Under the pieces are notes generated by a model. It made no database searches. It saw nothing but the letters and a program-made list of their open reading frames with translations, and was not told where the DNA came from. This document shows positions 1 to 8,229 of a stretch of 27,801 nucleotides of DNA, one piece after another. The DNA comes from UBA1181 sp045226255. Its GTDB lineage: Bacteria; Bacteroidota; Bacteroidia; Bacteroidales; Paludibacteraceae. Positions within the stretch are counted from its first letter, which is position 1; each line of letters opens with the position of its first letter. The position numbers and the translations under genes were made by a program. The DNA lies in NCBI GenBank assembly GCA_045226255.1, contig JBGVCG010000032.1, positions 1 to 27,801 of the forward strand. Direction: 5' to 3'.

Positions 1-3000
1 CTCGCTTGCTACGATTCCCTCATGGTTTCCATGGACGTGCGTGAGATCCCTGTCGCAGCCACCGTGCTCAGCGACACCTTCTGCCAACTCTCCGGCACTC
101 ACTTGATTCCTGTGACTAGGAACGAGACCGCCACGAACCCAATGGCTGAACTCGCCATCCAATGGTTCGACGAGAAGGGTGACTCCATCGCTAACCCGAT
201 TAACACAGACACGACAAGCGTAACCGCTAAGTCACGCACCATCAAGTACACCATCCGTCAGTACAACAAGATCTCTGGATGTTACAAGGATACCGTCGTG
301 CCGTTCGTGGTCAACAAGGCCATCAAGCTGAACATGGAGGATCTCCCAGCAGTGTGCCAGCCTGAGGTCATCGACTTCAAGAGCAAGGTGACAGATTACC
401 TCACCGCATCGACGACCACCAACATCACCAACATCGGTAGCTGCGACATCACCTACGGAAAGGTCATCAATGGTACGCAAACCGCCATCAGTGATGCGGA
501 GGCTAGCCAGATAGAATACACGAGCAATATCGACAGTATGCTCTACACCTACACCGTAGTCGACGGAGTATGCTCCGCTTCCGATTCGGTATACGTCACC
601 ATCAACCAAAAACCGTCCACCCCTATCATCGAGAATGGTCTGGACACTATCTACTTCTGTCAAAGCAACGGGCAACTGCAATTGACAGCTTCCCACAGCA
701 ACGACAAGCGGACCACTTCCATCTTCTGGGGCGACCACAAGTCTACCCTTTACGGAGACACGATTGACATACCAAGCACTCCACCGACCTCCCAATACAT
801 CGCGTTCAGCAAGAACGTCTTGACGGGCTGTGTCAGTGAAGACGACACCATCATCGTCATCGTAAAAGAAGCCATCAAGGTTACTCCATTGGGCAATGAC
901 GGAACAATGGAACTGTGTGCGGGCGAAGAAATCAACCTCTACGAGCAGGCAATGGCCTCCTTCACGGTTAACAAAACACCAAACACAACATTGATCTTCA
1001 ACGCCACCGAAAATGGTTATGTAGTCGGAGAGAACGAATTGAGCAAAGTGACTCGCTCGAGACAAGACACCTCCTACTACCAATTCTCAATAGAGGATGA
1101 CCAGTCCAAATGTACGGCAAACAACTCACTGAAGCTCATCTATCACCAATTGCCTACCTTCACTATTAAAGGTGATGATGTGTACTGCGAAGGCAATGAT
1201 GTGAAATTGGAGGCAGTCGGAGACGAGCGCCCTGTTTCCTACGCATGGAAACTGGAAGGCGACGAAAAGACGCTGAACACTACAGCATCCTTCACCTACA
1301 AGGAGATCATGAAGGATACCACCTTCCTCCTCATCGAGAAGTTAAACGGAACCACTTGCGCAGACACTGTCAGCAAGAAGATAACGGTCAATGTGAACCC
1401 TGCAAGGCTCGCCGACACCGTCATCTCCATCTGTCAAGACACCAGCGCCACAAGCACGGAGTCAATCAACCTAGGACGTAGCAGCAACGACATCAGCAGC
1501 TACAGCATTCAATGGTACCAGGACGACAGCACCCTCTTCTCCAGCGATGAGACCATCCAAGTGGAGAAGACCAAGTCCACCGCCTTCAAGTTTGAGGTGG
1601 AGACCACTAACAGAAATACGGGATGTGTCAGCCCACGCAGCAACGTCACCGTCCACGTGAATCCACAGATCACCATCGGATTGGACAATCCGGACACGAT
1701 CTGTCAACCATTCACCTACGACCTGATCTCGAACCTCGCCAAGAGCATCAGTGGCGGAACACAACCGACCTACGTCCGCACAGAATTGAACGGAACCGTC
1801 ATCAGCAACGAGACAGCCATCAGCGAAAGCGGTCTGTACGAGGTATACTATACGGATGACAAACATTGCGACGCAAGCAAGACCATCTCCATCCAGTTCC
1901 ACCAGCAACCTGGCGTGCCTCAACTCATCGGAGACACAATCCTTTGCCAAGGCATCGGCGACGTGAAACTTACCGCCAAGAAAACTGGTGGCAACAGCGT
2001 GAACCAATCCTTCGTGTGGAAAACCGCAGGTGCGGAAACAACATCCGACACGCTGACACTCTCCACTACCCAATACGGCAAGACACGTTACAACCTGTTC
2101 GCCATCGATCTGAAGACAAGATGTCTCAGTGAACCAGACACCTTCGACTTCGACGTGAGAGAGAGCATCGGATTCCAGCCAATCGGTCTGATGGAGGCTT
2201 GCTACGCAACTACCGTAGACTTGGAGGAGAAAGCGAAAGCCGCCTACTTCGGCAGCCCTGAGGAGAAGAATATCTCCTACTATAAGGTGAACGAATCAGG
2301 CAACCTCTCCAGCATCGCGGACCCTGCCCATATCGGCACATCCGGAAAGTATGTGACCAAGGCAACCGAAGACATCTCACGTTGCGTGAGAATGGATACC
2401 ACGGAAGTGGTTGTATACGATTCGCTCGCCATAGCAACAGAAGGGAACACCATCATTTGCGAGGGCGACGAAGTAGCTGACCTCATCGCTACCCGTGCGG
2501 ACACCTACACATGGTTCAGGGAGAACGGTGACAATGCGACAGGTGCGGCCTTCCCTTATTCGAAGAATGTAGACAAGACTGAGACCTTCCGCCTAATCGG
2601 TGAGAAGAAGATCGGCTCGCTCTTCTGCCAAGACAGCATCGACGTCACCATCACGGTCAACGAAAACCCTCTCACCCTAGCAGACACGATCTTCCGTTTC
2701 TGCCAAGACACAGCAGGGGCAGACCAACCATTGGTGATCAACACGAACGCAAGAACAGGAGAGAGACTCGGATTGGTTTGGACCAACGAGAGCGGCGACA
2801 CCCTATTCAACACAAACGAAGAGGCACGCACTTCCATTCTTGAGAGAGGAGAGACCCGTTACAACGTCTTCCAAGTAAACATGCAGACGCAATGTTCAAG
2901 CAAGGAGGCAAAGATCGACGTGACCGTAATGCCACAGATCCGTATACAGCTGAAAGACACCACCGTCTGCGAGCCAAACACTGTCAACCTAGTACAATTC

Positions 3001-5151
3001 ACAGGGAAAGCAGCCAAGGCGGAGGAGTACACGAGCAACATCAGCGCGGTCGCCTATGAACTCATGCAAAACGGTTCAGCAGTGGACAAGACCAGCCAAG
3101 CAGACTCCATCTCAGAGGGAGGTCAATACCGCATCACCTACCAATACGAAGAAGATGGACTCACCTGTCAATCGGAAGGAACGCTCCAACTGTTCTTCAA
3201 TAAGCAACCGATCCGTCCAAACATCGCGGACCAGAACTTCTGCCAGAGCACAGGATCGTACGAGTTGGCAGGAACAGTCAACAGCGCAGGTGTACGTCTG
3301 GTATGGGAGGACCTCTCGATATTCCCATCGAGGATAGATACCAATAGAACCTCCATAACCACGGACGTCGCCACACAGAAGCTCTTCCTCATCCGTCAAG
3401 TTCAAGACGTCAGCGGATGTGTGAGCGAGGCAGACTCCGCAATGGTCACCATCTATCCAGCCATCCATGCGATAGACAAAGACACAGCGATCTGCTATGG
3501 CGAGGCGGTAGATTTGAACCAATTCTCACAAAGCAGCTATCAAGGAGGAACACCGAAGTACAGCGTCACATTCAAGAACATTGACGGACAAGCCTTCACA
3601 GCGGAAAATGTGAATAAGAGCAACACCTACTTCGCCTACTTCTCCGACAGCATGAACGTGTGTCAAGACACGGCCACCCTCATCATCGACGTGAACCAGC
3701 CAATCGTACTGAGCATCACAGGCGGAGGAGATGCCTGCACCGACCAAGCCGTCACACTGACAGCCGAAGGTGCGGAGCAATACGAATGGAGCAATGGAGA
3801 AAAGACACCATCCATCATCCTAGCATCCAACGAGGCTGACACGAAGACGCTTCAAGTAGAAGGACGAAGCAAGTTCCACGACATCTACTGTTTCGCAGAT
3901 ACCAGCGTAAGCGTAACCTTCCACAACGCAGTTCAACCAAGGACGCTCACCTTCGACACCTGCGCAAGGAACATCGTAACAATCGATGACATCGTGCGCA
4001 AGAACAACGTGACGGAACAAGTCGACACGATCTGGAACCTCACGGAGGATATCCGCTACAGCAATCTCAGCCAAAATATCGGCAAGAGCGGTCAATACGA
4101 AGTGGCTGTCCACAATGAAGAGGGTTGTAGAGCGCACCACACGCTGACAATCAATATGCATCAAGTAGACAACTTGGCGGTCGACAAGCAAGAGAGCACC
4201 TACTGCTACGGTAGCCTCGCCAACTTCACCGCCCGTGGGGAGAACGCCCGTGAATACGAATGGACGAACCTCACCGACGGAACAGTCAAGGTAGGCTCCA
4301 CCTACAACGAACCGATCACTGAAAGGAACGAGTTCAGACTCATTGCCACAGAGAAAGAGTTAGGTTGCAAGGATACCCTCGAATTCACGGTAGACGCATT
4401 CCCGAAAAAGAACCTCAATATCACTGGCAACAGAAACGCTTGTAGAGACTCACTCGTCATTCTCAGCGTGGAGGATGCTCTCCTCAACATCCAATGGAAA
4501 GTGGGAGGCAACATCATGACAGAAAAGGACATCCGATTCATCGCAGACCATAACGACTCGATTTCAGTCTCTGGAATTGACGAGAACGGTTGCTTAGCGA
4601 CGGAAACCTTCATCCTAAACGTTGCGTACCTCGAAGACCCTAACATCTCCTTCAGCACCATCGATGACACTGAGTATGCGCTGAGCGACGACGTGAAAGA
4701 GGTTGAATTCAAGGAGACCACTACCCCAGCGGGTAGCGACCTCTACAAGTTCACTTGGAGCTTTGGTGACGGACGGACATGGATCGACTCCACCAGCAAC
4801 GAGGTATCCCACGTCTACAACGACACGCTCATCCACAGCAGAAGAGACATCCCTGTAGAATTGATCGTAGAACACCAATACGGATGTAGAAAGAGCACCA
4901 ACGCCATCCTCAAGATCGATCCATTCCTCTTCGTGCCGAACACGATGATCGCAGACGGTTCCTACATCTTCATGGAGAACTACGACGTCCAAATCTACGA
5001 CAGAGTAGGAACACTCATCTATCAGGGTAGCGGTTGGGACGGCACCTACAAGGGAGAACCGGCATCAGAGGACACCTACTTCTACTCGCTCACCTACTTC
5101 GACAAGGGAGAAAAGAAAATAAGAACAGGATTCATAACAGTTGTAAGATGA
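1..5151 (+). CDS. Giant T9SS-secreted Ig-like/PKD surface protein, type B sorting domain (5' truncated)
   Basis: The reading frame is open from base 1, so the gene starts before the window; the first ATG at 22 is probably internal. The visible 1716 residues are a chain of beta-rich Ig-like modules, many with an early Cys (CQP, CEG, CQDT) and a later Cys near the end. A PKD-type domain with a WSFGDG motif lies near residue 1580 (counting from the ATG at 22), followed by VSHVY. The last ~70 residues match the gliding-motility-associated (type B) C-terminal sorting domain: FVPNT, then VQIYDRVGTLIYQ, then GWDGTYKGEP, then TYFYSL, ending GFITVVR. By family knowledge such proteins cross the outer membrane through the type IX system and are held at the surface or released. 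The stop overlaps the start of a PorP/SprF gene, a usual pairing. An adhesin or matrix role is inferred; no enzyme domain was seen. Confidence 0.88.
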   Translation, partial: LACYDSLMVSMDVREIPVAATVLSDTFCQLSGTHLIPVTRNETATNPMAELAIQWFDEKGDSIANPINTDTTSVTAKSRTIKYTIRQYNKISGCYKDTVVPFVVNKAIKLNMEDLPAVCQPEVIDFKSKVTDYLTASTTTNITNIGSCDITYGKVINGTQTAISDAEASQIEYTSNIDSMLYTYTVVDGVCSASDSVYVTINQKPSTPIIENGLDTIYFCQSNGQLQLTASHSNDKRTTSIFWGDHKSTLYGDTIDIPSTPPTSQYIAFSKNVLTGCVSEDDTIIVIVKEAIKVTPLGNDGTMELCAGEEINLYEQAMASFTVNKTPNTTLIFNATENGYVVGENELSKVTRSRQDTSYYQFSIEDDQSKCTANNSLKLIYHQLPTFTIKGDDVYCEGNDVKLEAVGDERPVSYAWKLEGDEKTLNTTASFTYKEIMKDTTFLLIEKLNGTTCADTVSKKITVNVNPARLADTVISICQDTSATSTESINLGRSSNDISSYSIQWYQDDSTLFSSDETIQVEKTKSTAFKFEVETTNRNTGCVSPRSNVTVHVNPQITIGLDNPDTICQPFTYDLISNLAKSISGGTQPTYVRTELNGTVISNETAISESGLYEVYYTDDKHCDASKTISIQFHQQPGVPQLIGDTILCQGIGDVKLTAKKTGGNSVNQSFVWKTAGAETTSDTLTLSTTQYGKTRYNLFAIDLKTRCLSEPDTFDFDVRESIGFQPIGLMEACYATTVDLEEKAKAAYFGSPEEKNISYYKVNESGNLSSIADPAHIGTSGKYVTKATEDISRCVRMDTTEVVVYDSLAIATEGNTIICEGDEVADLIATRADTYTWFRENGDNATGAAFPYSKNVDKTETFRLIGEKKIGSLFCQDSIDVTITVNENPLTLADTIFRFCQDTAGADQPLVINTNARTGERLGLVWTNESGDTLFNTNEEARTSILERGETRYNVFQVNMQTQCSSKEAKIDVTVMPQIRIQLKDTTVCEPNTVNLVQFTGKAAKAEEYTSNISAVAYELMQNGSAVDKTSQADSISEGGQYRITYQYEEDGLTCQSEGTLQLFFNKQPIRPNIADQNFCQSTGSYELAGTVNSAGVRLVWEDLSIFPSRIDTNRTSITTDVATQKLFLIRQVQDVSGCVSEADSAMVTIYPAIHAIDKDTAICYGEAVDLNQFSQSSYQGGTPKYSVTFKNIDGQAFTAENVNKSNTYFAYFSDSMNVCQDTATLIIDVNQPIVLSITGGGDACTDQAVTLTAEGAEQYEWSNGEKTPSIILASNEADTKTLQVEGRSKFHDIYCFADTSVSVTFHNAVQPRTLTFDTCARNIVTIDDIVRKNNVTEQVDTIWNLTEDIRYSNLSQNIGKSGQYEVAVHNEEGCRAHHTLTINMHQVDNLAVDKQESTYCYGSLANFTARGENAREYEWTNLTDGTVKVGSTYNEPITERNEFRLIATEKELGCKDTLEFTVDAFPKKNLNITGNRNACRDSLVILSVEDALLNIQWKVGGNIMTEKDIRFIADHNDSISVSGIDENGCLATETFILNVAYLEDPNISFSTIDDTEYALSDDVKEVEFKETTTPAGSDLYKFTWSFGDGRTWIDSTSNEVSHVYNDTLIHSRRDIPVELIVEHQYGCRKSTNAILKIDPFLFVPNTMIADGSYIFMENYDVQIYDRVGTLIYQGSGWDGTYKGEPASEDTYFYSLTYFDKGEKKIRTGFITVVR

Positions 5152-6140
5152 TGAACAAGAAAAGAAGGATTTTATGCACCATAGCCACATTGTTCATGAT
5201 GATGGGCGTATCCGCACAGGAGATGCCCTTCTTCACGAACAAACAGCTACAATATAGTTTCTTCAATCCAGCATATATCCCAGAACTACAATATTCGACC
5301 ATTCAGGTCGGAGGAAGATTGCAATGGGTAAATCTTGACGGAATGCCCAAAGACCTGTTCTTCTCAGGGAAATACTTCTTCCTAGGAGCACACTCACAAG
5401 TGGGATTGAACATCCTGACGGATAAGATCGGGTACCAACACATGATCAACCCGAAAGTAGACTATTCCTTCTGTATCCCTATCGGTGACGACTCCTACCT
5501 AAACCTCGGAGCGTCGGCGGGAATGATGAACAAAGGCTACAATTCGAACGAAATCGTCAACGACAACCGATACGAGAGTCAAAACATAGCCAAGGTGGTC
5601 GAATGTCTGGAGAAGGGCAATGCGGCCGATGTCGATGCGGGATTTGAAATATTGTTACAGAACTTCGAGTTCGGCGCATCCGCCATGCACCTATTGAAGG
5701 GAACGAAAGAAGTCACCATGAACAGAACCTTCTACGGCTTCATGAACTACAACATGCAGACTTCCGAATGGTGGAGGCTATCCCCCGCATACGCCTTCTA
5801 CTACTTCAATGGAGACGAGCAGACAAAGTCCAAGGACGTGATGAAACACCAATTGTCCCTCTATTACTACTACGTCACCGAATACGACAATATGCCGGCA
5901 GACCTATTCTACGTGGGAGCCACCTACAAGATTCCTAACGAAGTGGGATTTCTCGCAGGATTCGCCTTCGGATTCTTCCAGGCCTACTACTCCTACGACT
6001 ACAACTTCTCTAACCTCAGGCACGGCAACTACGGCACACACGAGCTTGGGATAGAGTTCAAAATCCGGACGAAAGGGAAAGGATGCTACGCCAACTACGG
6101 AAGAAGCAGAAAAAAATACACCCGCTACTATAGAAATTAA
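5148..6140 (+). CDS. PorP/SprF family type IX secretion outer-membrane protein
   Basis: A 330-residue protein starting MMNKKRR, with a signal peptide ending near GVSAQ and a mature N-terminus EMPFFTNKQLQYSFFNPAY. The NPAY/NPAYIPE-type start followed by alternating beta strands is typical of the PorP/SprF family, which works with T9SS cargo carrying type B sorting domains. The frame is open further upstream to 5034, but the signal peptide fixes the start at 5148 or 5151. The start codon overlaps the stop of the upstream cargo gene (ATGA), which implies translational coupling and a dedicated partner. The length is normal for the family. The C-terminus is rich in Arg and Tyr. The specific partner relation is inferred from the gene pair. 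Confidence 0.87.
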   Translation: MMNKKRRILCTIATLFMMMGVSAQEMPFFTNKQLQYSFFNPAYIPELQYSTIQVGGRLQWVNLDGMPKDLFFSGKYFFLGAHSQVGLNILTDKIGYQHMINPKVDYSFCIPIGDDSYLNLGASAGMMNKGYNSNEIVNDNRYESQNIAKVVECLEKGNAADVDAGFEILLQNFEFGASAMHLLKGTKEVTMNRTFYGFMNYNMQTSEWWRLSPAYAFYYFNGDEQTKSKDVMKHQLSLYYYYVTEYDNMPADLFYVGATYKIPNEVGFLAGFAFGFFQAYYSYDYNFSNLRHGNYGTHELGIEFKIRTKGKGCYANYGRSRKKYTRYYRN

Positions 6141-6234
6141 AGGCATCACTTGAACAACACATAAAAGCATAATAAAATCGACGAATGCGAATAAAATATC
6201 CTTCCAATTTTAGTTTCATTTACATAATTTAGAC

Positions 6235-6242
6235 TATATTTG
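6235..6242 (+). promoter_or_regulatory. Bacteroidetes -7 promoter element (TATATTTG) for the OmpA/TSP3 gene
   Basis: TATATTTG matches the TAnnTTTG consensus of the Bacteroidetes primary sigma factor. It lies in an AT-rich gap about 60 bp before the OmpA start, which would leave an A-rich leader of roughly 55 nt. A clear -33 TTTG is not present at the ideal spacing. Confidence 0.6.
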
Positions 6243-6302
6243 CATAAAGTTGTAAAAAATAAAATTCAAATAAATTATTAAAACATAACTAATTTTTCAA
6301 AG

Positions 6303-7799
6303 ATGAAAAAAATTTTCGTATTCGTCTGTGCCGCTTTAACTACTCTATCAGTTGCGGCGCAAAGCAATGAAAAGCCATGGAGCGTGGGTCTCTATGGAGG
6401 CAAAGTAGAAGCTGCGAACGACTGGGGTAATCACTTCTTCCACCCTGCAAGCGACTTTTATGGTTCAGCTTCATTAACAGTAGAACGTTTCATGACCGAG
6501 AAATTCGATGTTGGCGTTCACGCATTATGGGGACGTTACGGAACCAAAGGTGGGGATTTCTACCCTACAGATGGCGAGTTCAAAGCTGGTTTGGGATTCG
6601 GTGCCGTTCAAGGAAAGTACAAATTCCTCAACGCTCCTAAATTCAAAGAGAGCCTTCTTCACCCATTCGCATTCGTTTCTTTGGGCGCAAGAGCTATATA
6701 CGGTTTGAGTGACAGCAAGGGATTCGAAACCACAACCGACGACAACAAAGCTGTCAACTTCGTATTGGGTGGCGGTCTCGGATGCGACTTGAGAATCAAC
6801 GACGCATTGTCTGTTCGCTACTTCGCAACATATGGTTACCCATTCGGCGACGGCGATAAGCCAGATAACAGATTGTGCGGAAACTACAATGACCAACACC
6901 TCTTCCACAACTTGGGTATCGTCTACAGCTTCTGCCTCAACAAAGATAGAGACAACGATGGTGTAGAGAACAGCAAGGACGATTGTCCTGACAATACTCC
7001 AGAGGAGATTTCAAAGGGCGTAAACGAGAAGGGTTGTCCTAAGGATTCCGACGAAGACGGTATTCCTGATTACTTGGATAAATGTCCATTCAACACGGTT
7101 GACGAGCGTAGCGCTGGCATCGATTCTACTGGTTGTCCTAAGGATACTGATGGTGACAATGTCGCTGACTACAAAGACGAGTGCCCTAACAACACGGCTG
7201 AGGAATTGGCTAAGGGTGTTGACGAGAAGGGTTGTCCTAAGGATTCCGACGGTGACGGTGTGCCTGATTACAAAGACGAGTGCGAGAACACTCCTGCTGG
7301 CGCAAACGTAGCAAACGGCATGGTTGACGAGAAAGGTTGCCCTAAGGATACTGACGGCGACGGTATCGCTGACTTCGAGGATGTTTGCCCTGAGGTTGTT
7401 GGTGTAAAGGAGAACAAGGGTTGTCCTGAGATCAAGGAAGAGGTTAAAAAAGTCTTCGAGAAAGCTTTGAACGGTATCGAATTCGAGACTGGTTCAGCTA
7501 AGATCAAGAAGTCTTCCAACAAAATCTTGGACGATGTGGTTAAGATCATGAACGAGAACCCTTCTTACAAACTCTCTATCAATGGTCACACAGACAACGT
7601 AGGAAAGGCAGAGAAGAACCAAAAACTCTCTGAGGATCGTGCCGCTGCTGTTAAGGCTTATTTGGAGGGCAAAGGCGTTGACTCAGCTCGTTTGAGCTCT
7701 GCAGGCTTCGGTCAAGACCAACCAGTAGCTGACAACGGAACAAAGGCTGGTCGCGCTAAGAACCGCCGCGTTGAGTTCAAGGTAAGATTTGAGAAATAA
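6303..7799 (+). CDS. OmpA-family outer membrane protein with thrombospondin type-3 repeats
   Basis: A 498-residue protein. It has a signal peptide (MKKIFVFVCAALTTLSVAAQ), an N-terminal eight-stranded-type beta-barrel region to about residue 210, and five Asp-rich calcium-binding TSP3 repeats (about residues 215-380, of the form DxDxDGxxDxxDxCP). A C-terminal OmpA peptidoglycan-binding domain follows, with GHTDN near residue 427 and GRAKNRRVEF near 482-490. It probably anchors the outer membrane to peptidoglycan, with the TSP3 region as a Ca2+-stiffened linker. It stands as a single transcription unit: its own -7 element lies upstream and a strong terminator 22 bp downstream. Codon use and the A-rich leader are consistent with high expression, but that is inference. 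Confidence 0.92.
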   Translation: MKKIFVFVCAALTTLSVAAQSNEKPWSVGLYGGKVEAANDWGNHFFHPASDFYGSASLTVERFMTEKFDVGVHALWGRYGTKGGDFYPTDGEFKAGLGFGAVQGKYKFLNAPKFKESLLHPFAFVSLGARAIYGLSDSKGFETTTDDNKAVNFVLGGGLGCDLRINDALSVRYFATYGYPFGDGDKPDNRLCGNYNDQHLFHNLGIVYSFCLNKDRDNDGVENSKDDCPDNTPEEISKGVNEKGCPKDSDEDGIPDYLDKCPFNTVDERSAGIDSTGCPKDTDGDNVADYKDECPNNTAEELAKGVDEKGCPKDSDGDGVPDYKDECENTPAGANVANGMVDEKGCPKDTDGDGIADFEDVCPEVVGVKENKGCPEIKEEVKKVFEKALNGIEFETGSAKIKKSSNKILDDVVKIMNENPSYKLSINGHTDNVGKAEKNQKLSEDRAAAVKAYLEGKGVDSARLSSAGFGQDQPVADNGTKAGRAKNRRVEFKVRFEK

Positions 7800-7821
7800 A
7801 ATCTAATACTATTCTTGCGAG

Positions 7822-7857
7822 GAGGGCGTACAATCAATTTGTACGCCCTCTTTCTTT
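7822..7857 (+). terminator. Rho-independent terminator after the OmpA/TSP3 gene
   Basis: A perfect 12-bp inverted repeat (GAGGGCGTACAA / TTGTACGCCCTC) with a 5-nt loop is followed by TTTCTTT. It begins 22 bp after the stop codon. Confidence 0.9.
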
Positions 7858-8229
7858 ACCAAAGAACACCAACTTATAAAACTCCTTGACGAAAGGAATG
7901 GCTCACCAGGACGGACTTGCACCCCCTCCCCGATTTCCCTTCGTCAATCCTCACGGGAAAGCAGGTCAAATGATATGAATTACATCCATAAAATTAATCT
8001 TAATATTGACTAAATTCAACATAAACATATATTTTAAATTTCATATTACCCACCGAAATTGCTATATTTGTTATAGCATGATAAAAATTAGATGCTACAA
8101 ATAGGAGGAGATAAAATCCCGATTTAGAGGACGAAATGAGGCGGACCTCATCCTCTTCAAAGGGACCAACAAACTTCCATGTAAACCAATGTGTATATGA
8201 AATGGTATGTTTACTAAAAGGGAAGAGAC
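7858..8229. other. Intergenic region with an imperfect inverted repeat and a long 5' leader
   Basis: About 370 bp without a convincing ORF. TTGACGAAAGGA (7886-7897) and TCCCTTCGTCAA (7936-7947) form an imperfect inverted repeat (11 of 12) around a GC-rich centre. An AT-rich stretch follows, then a promoter-like TATATTTG (8063-8070) and a leader of about 150 nt. The leader contains a hairpin, ATGAGG-CGGA-CCTCAT, at about 8135-8150. No riboswitch class was recognised. Confidence 0.5.
8063..8070 (+). promoter_or_regulatory. Bacteroidetes -7 promoter element (TATATTTG) for the cysteine-module protein
   Basis: TATATTTG matches TAnnTTTG and lies about 160 bp before the next start codon. If used, the transcript has a leader of about 150 nt and probably covers both the cysteine-module gene and the downstream OmpA-type gene. 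Confidence 0.5.

Noticed and set aside
232..1083. Long - strand ORF opposite the giant surface protein
   Set aside because: It lies wholly inside the T9SS cargo gene, has low-complexity Val/Asp-rich sequence and no family features; it is a shadow frame.
5034..5147. N-terminal extension of the PorP/SprF ORF
   Set aside because: A signal peptide begins at 5148/5151; the extension lies inside the upstream gene and is not hydrophobic in the right place.
7895..7935. Possible group II intron or tRNA remnant in the 7.9 kb gap
   Set aside because: A short GGACTTGCACC stretch looked familiar, but no intron domain structure or cloverleaf could be built around it.
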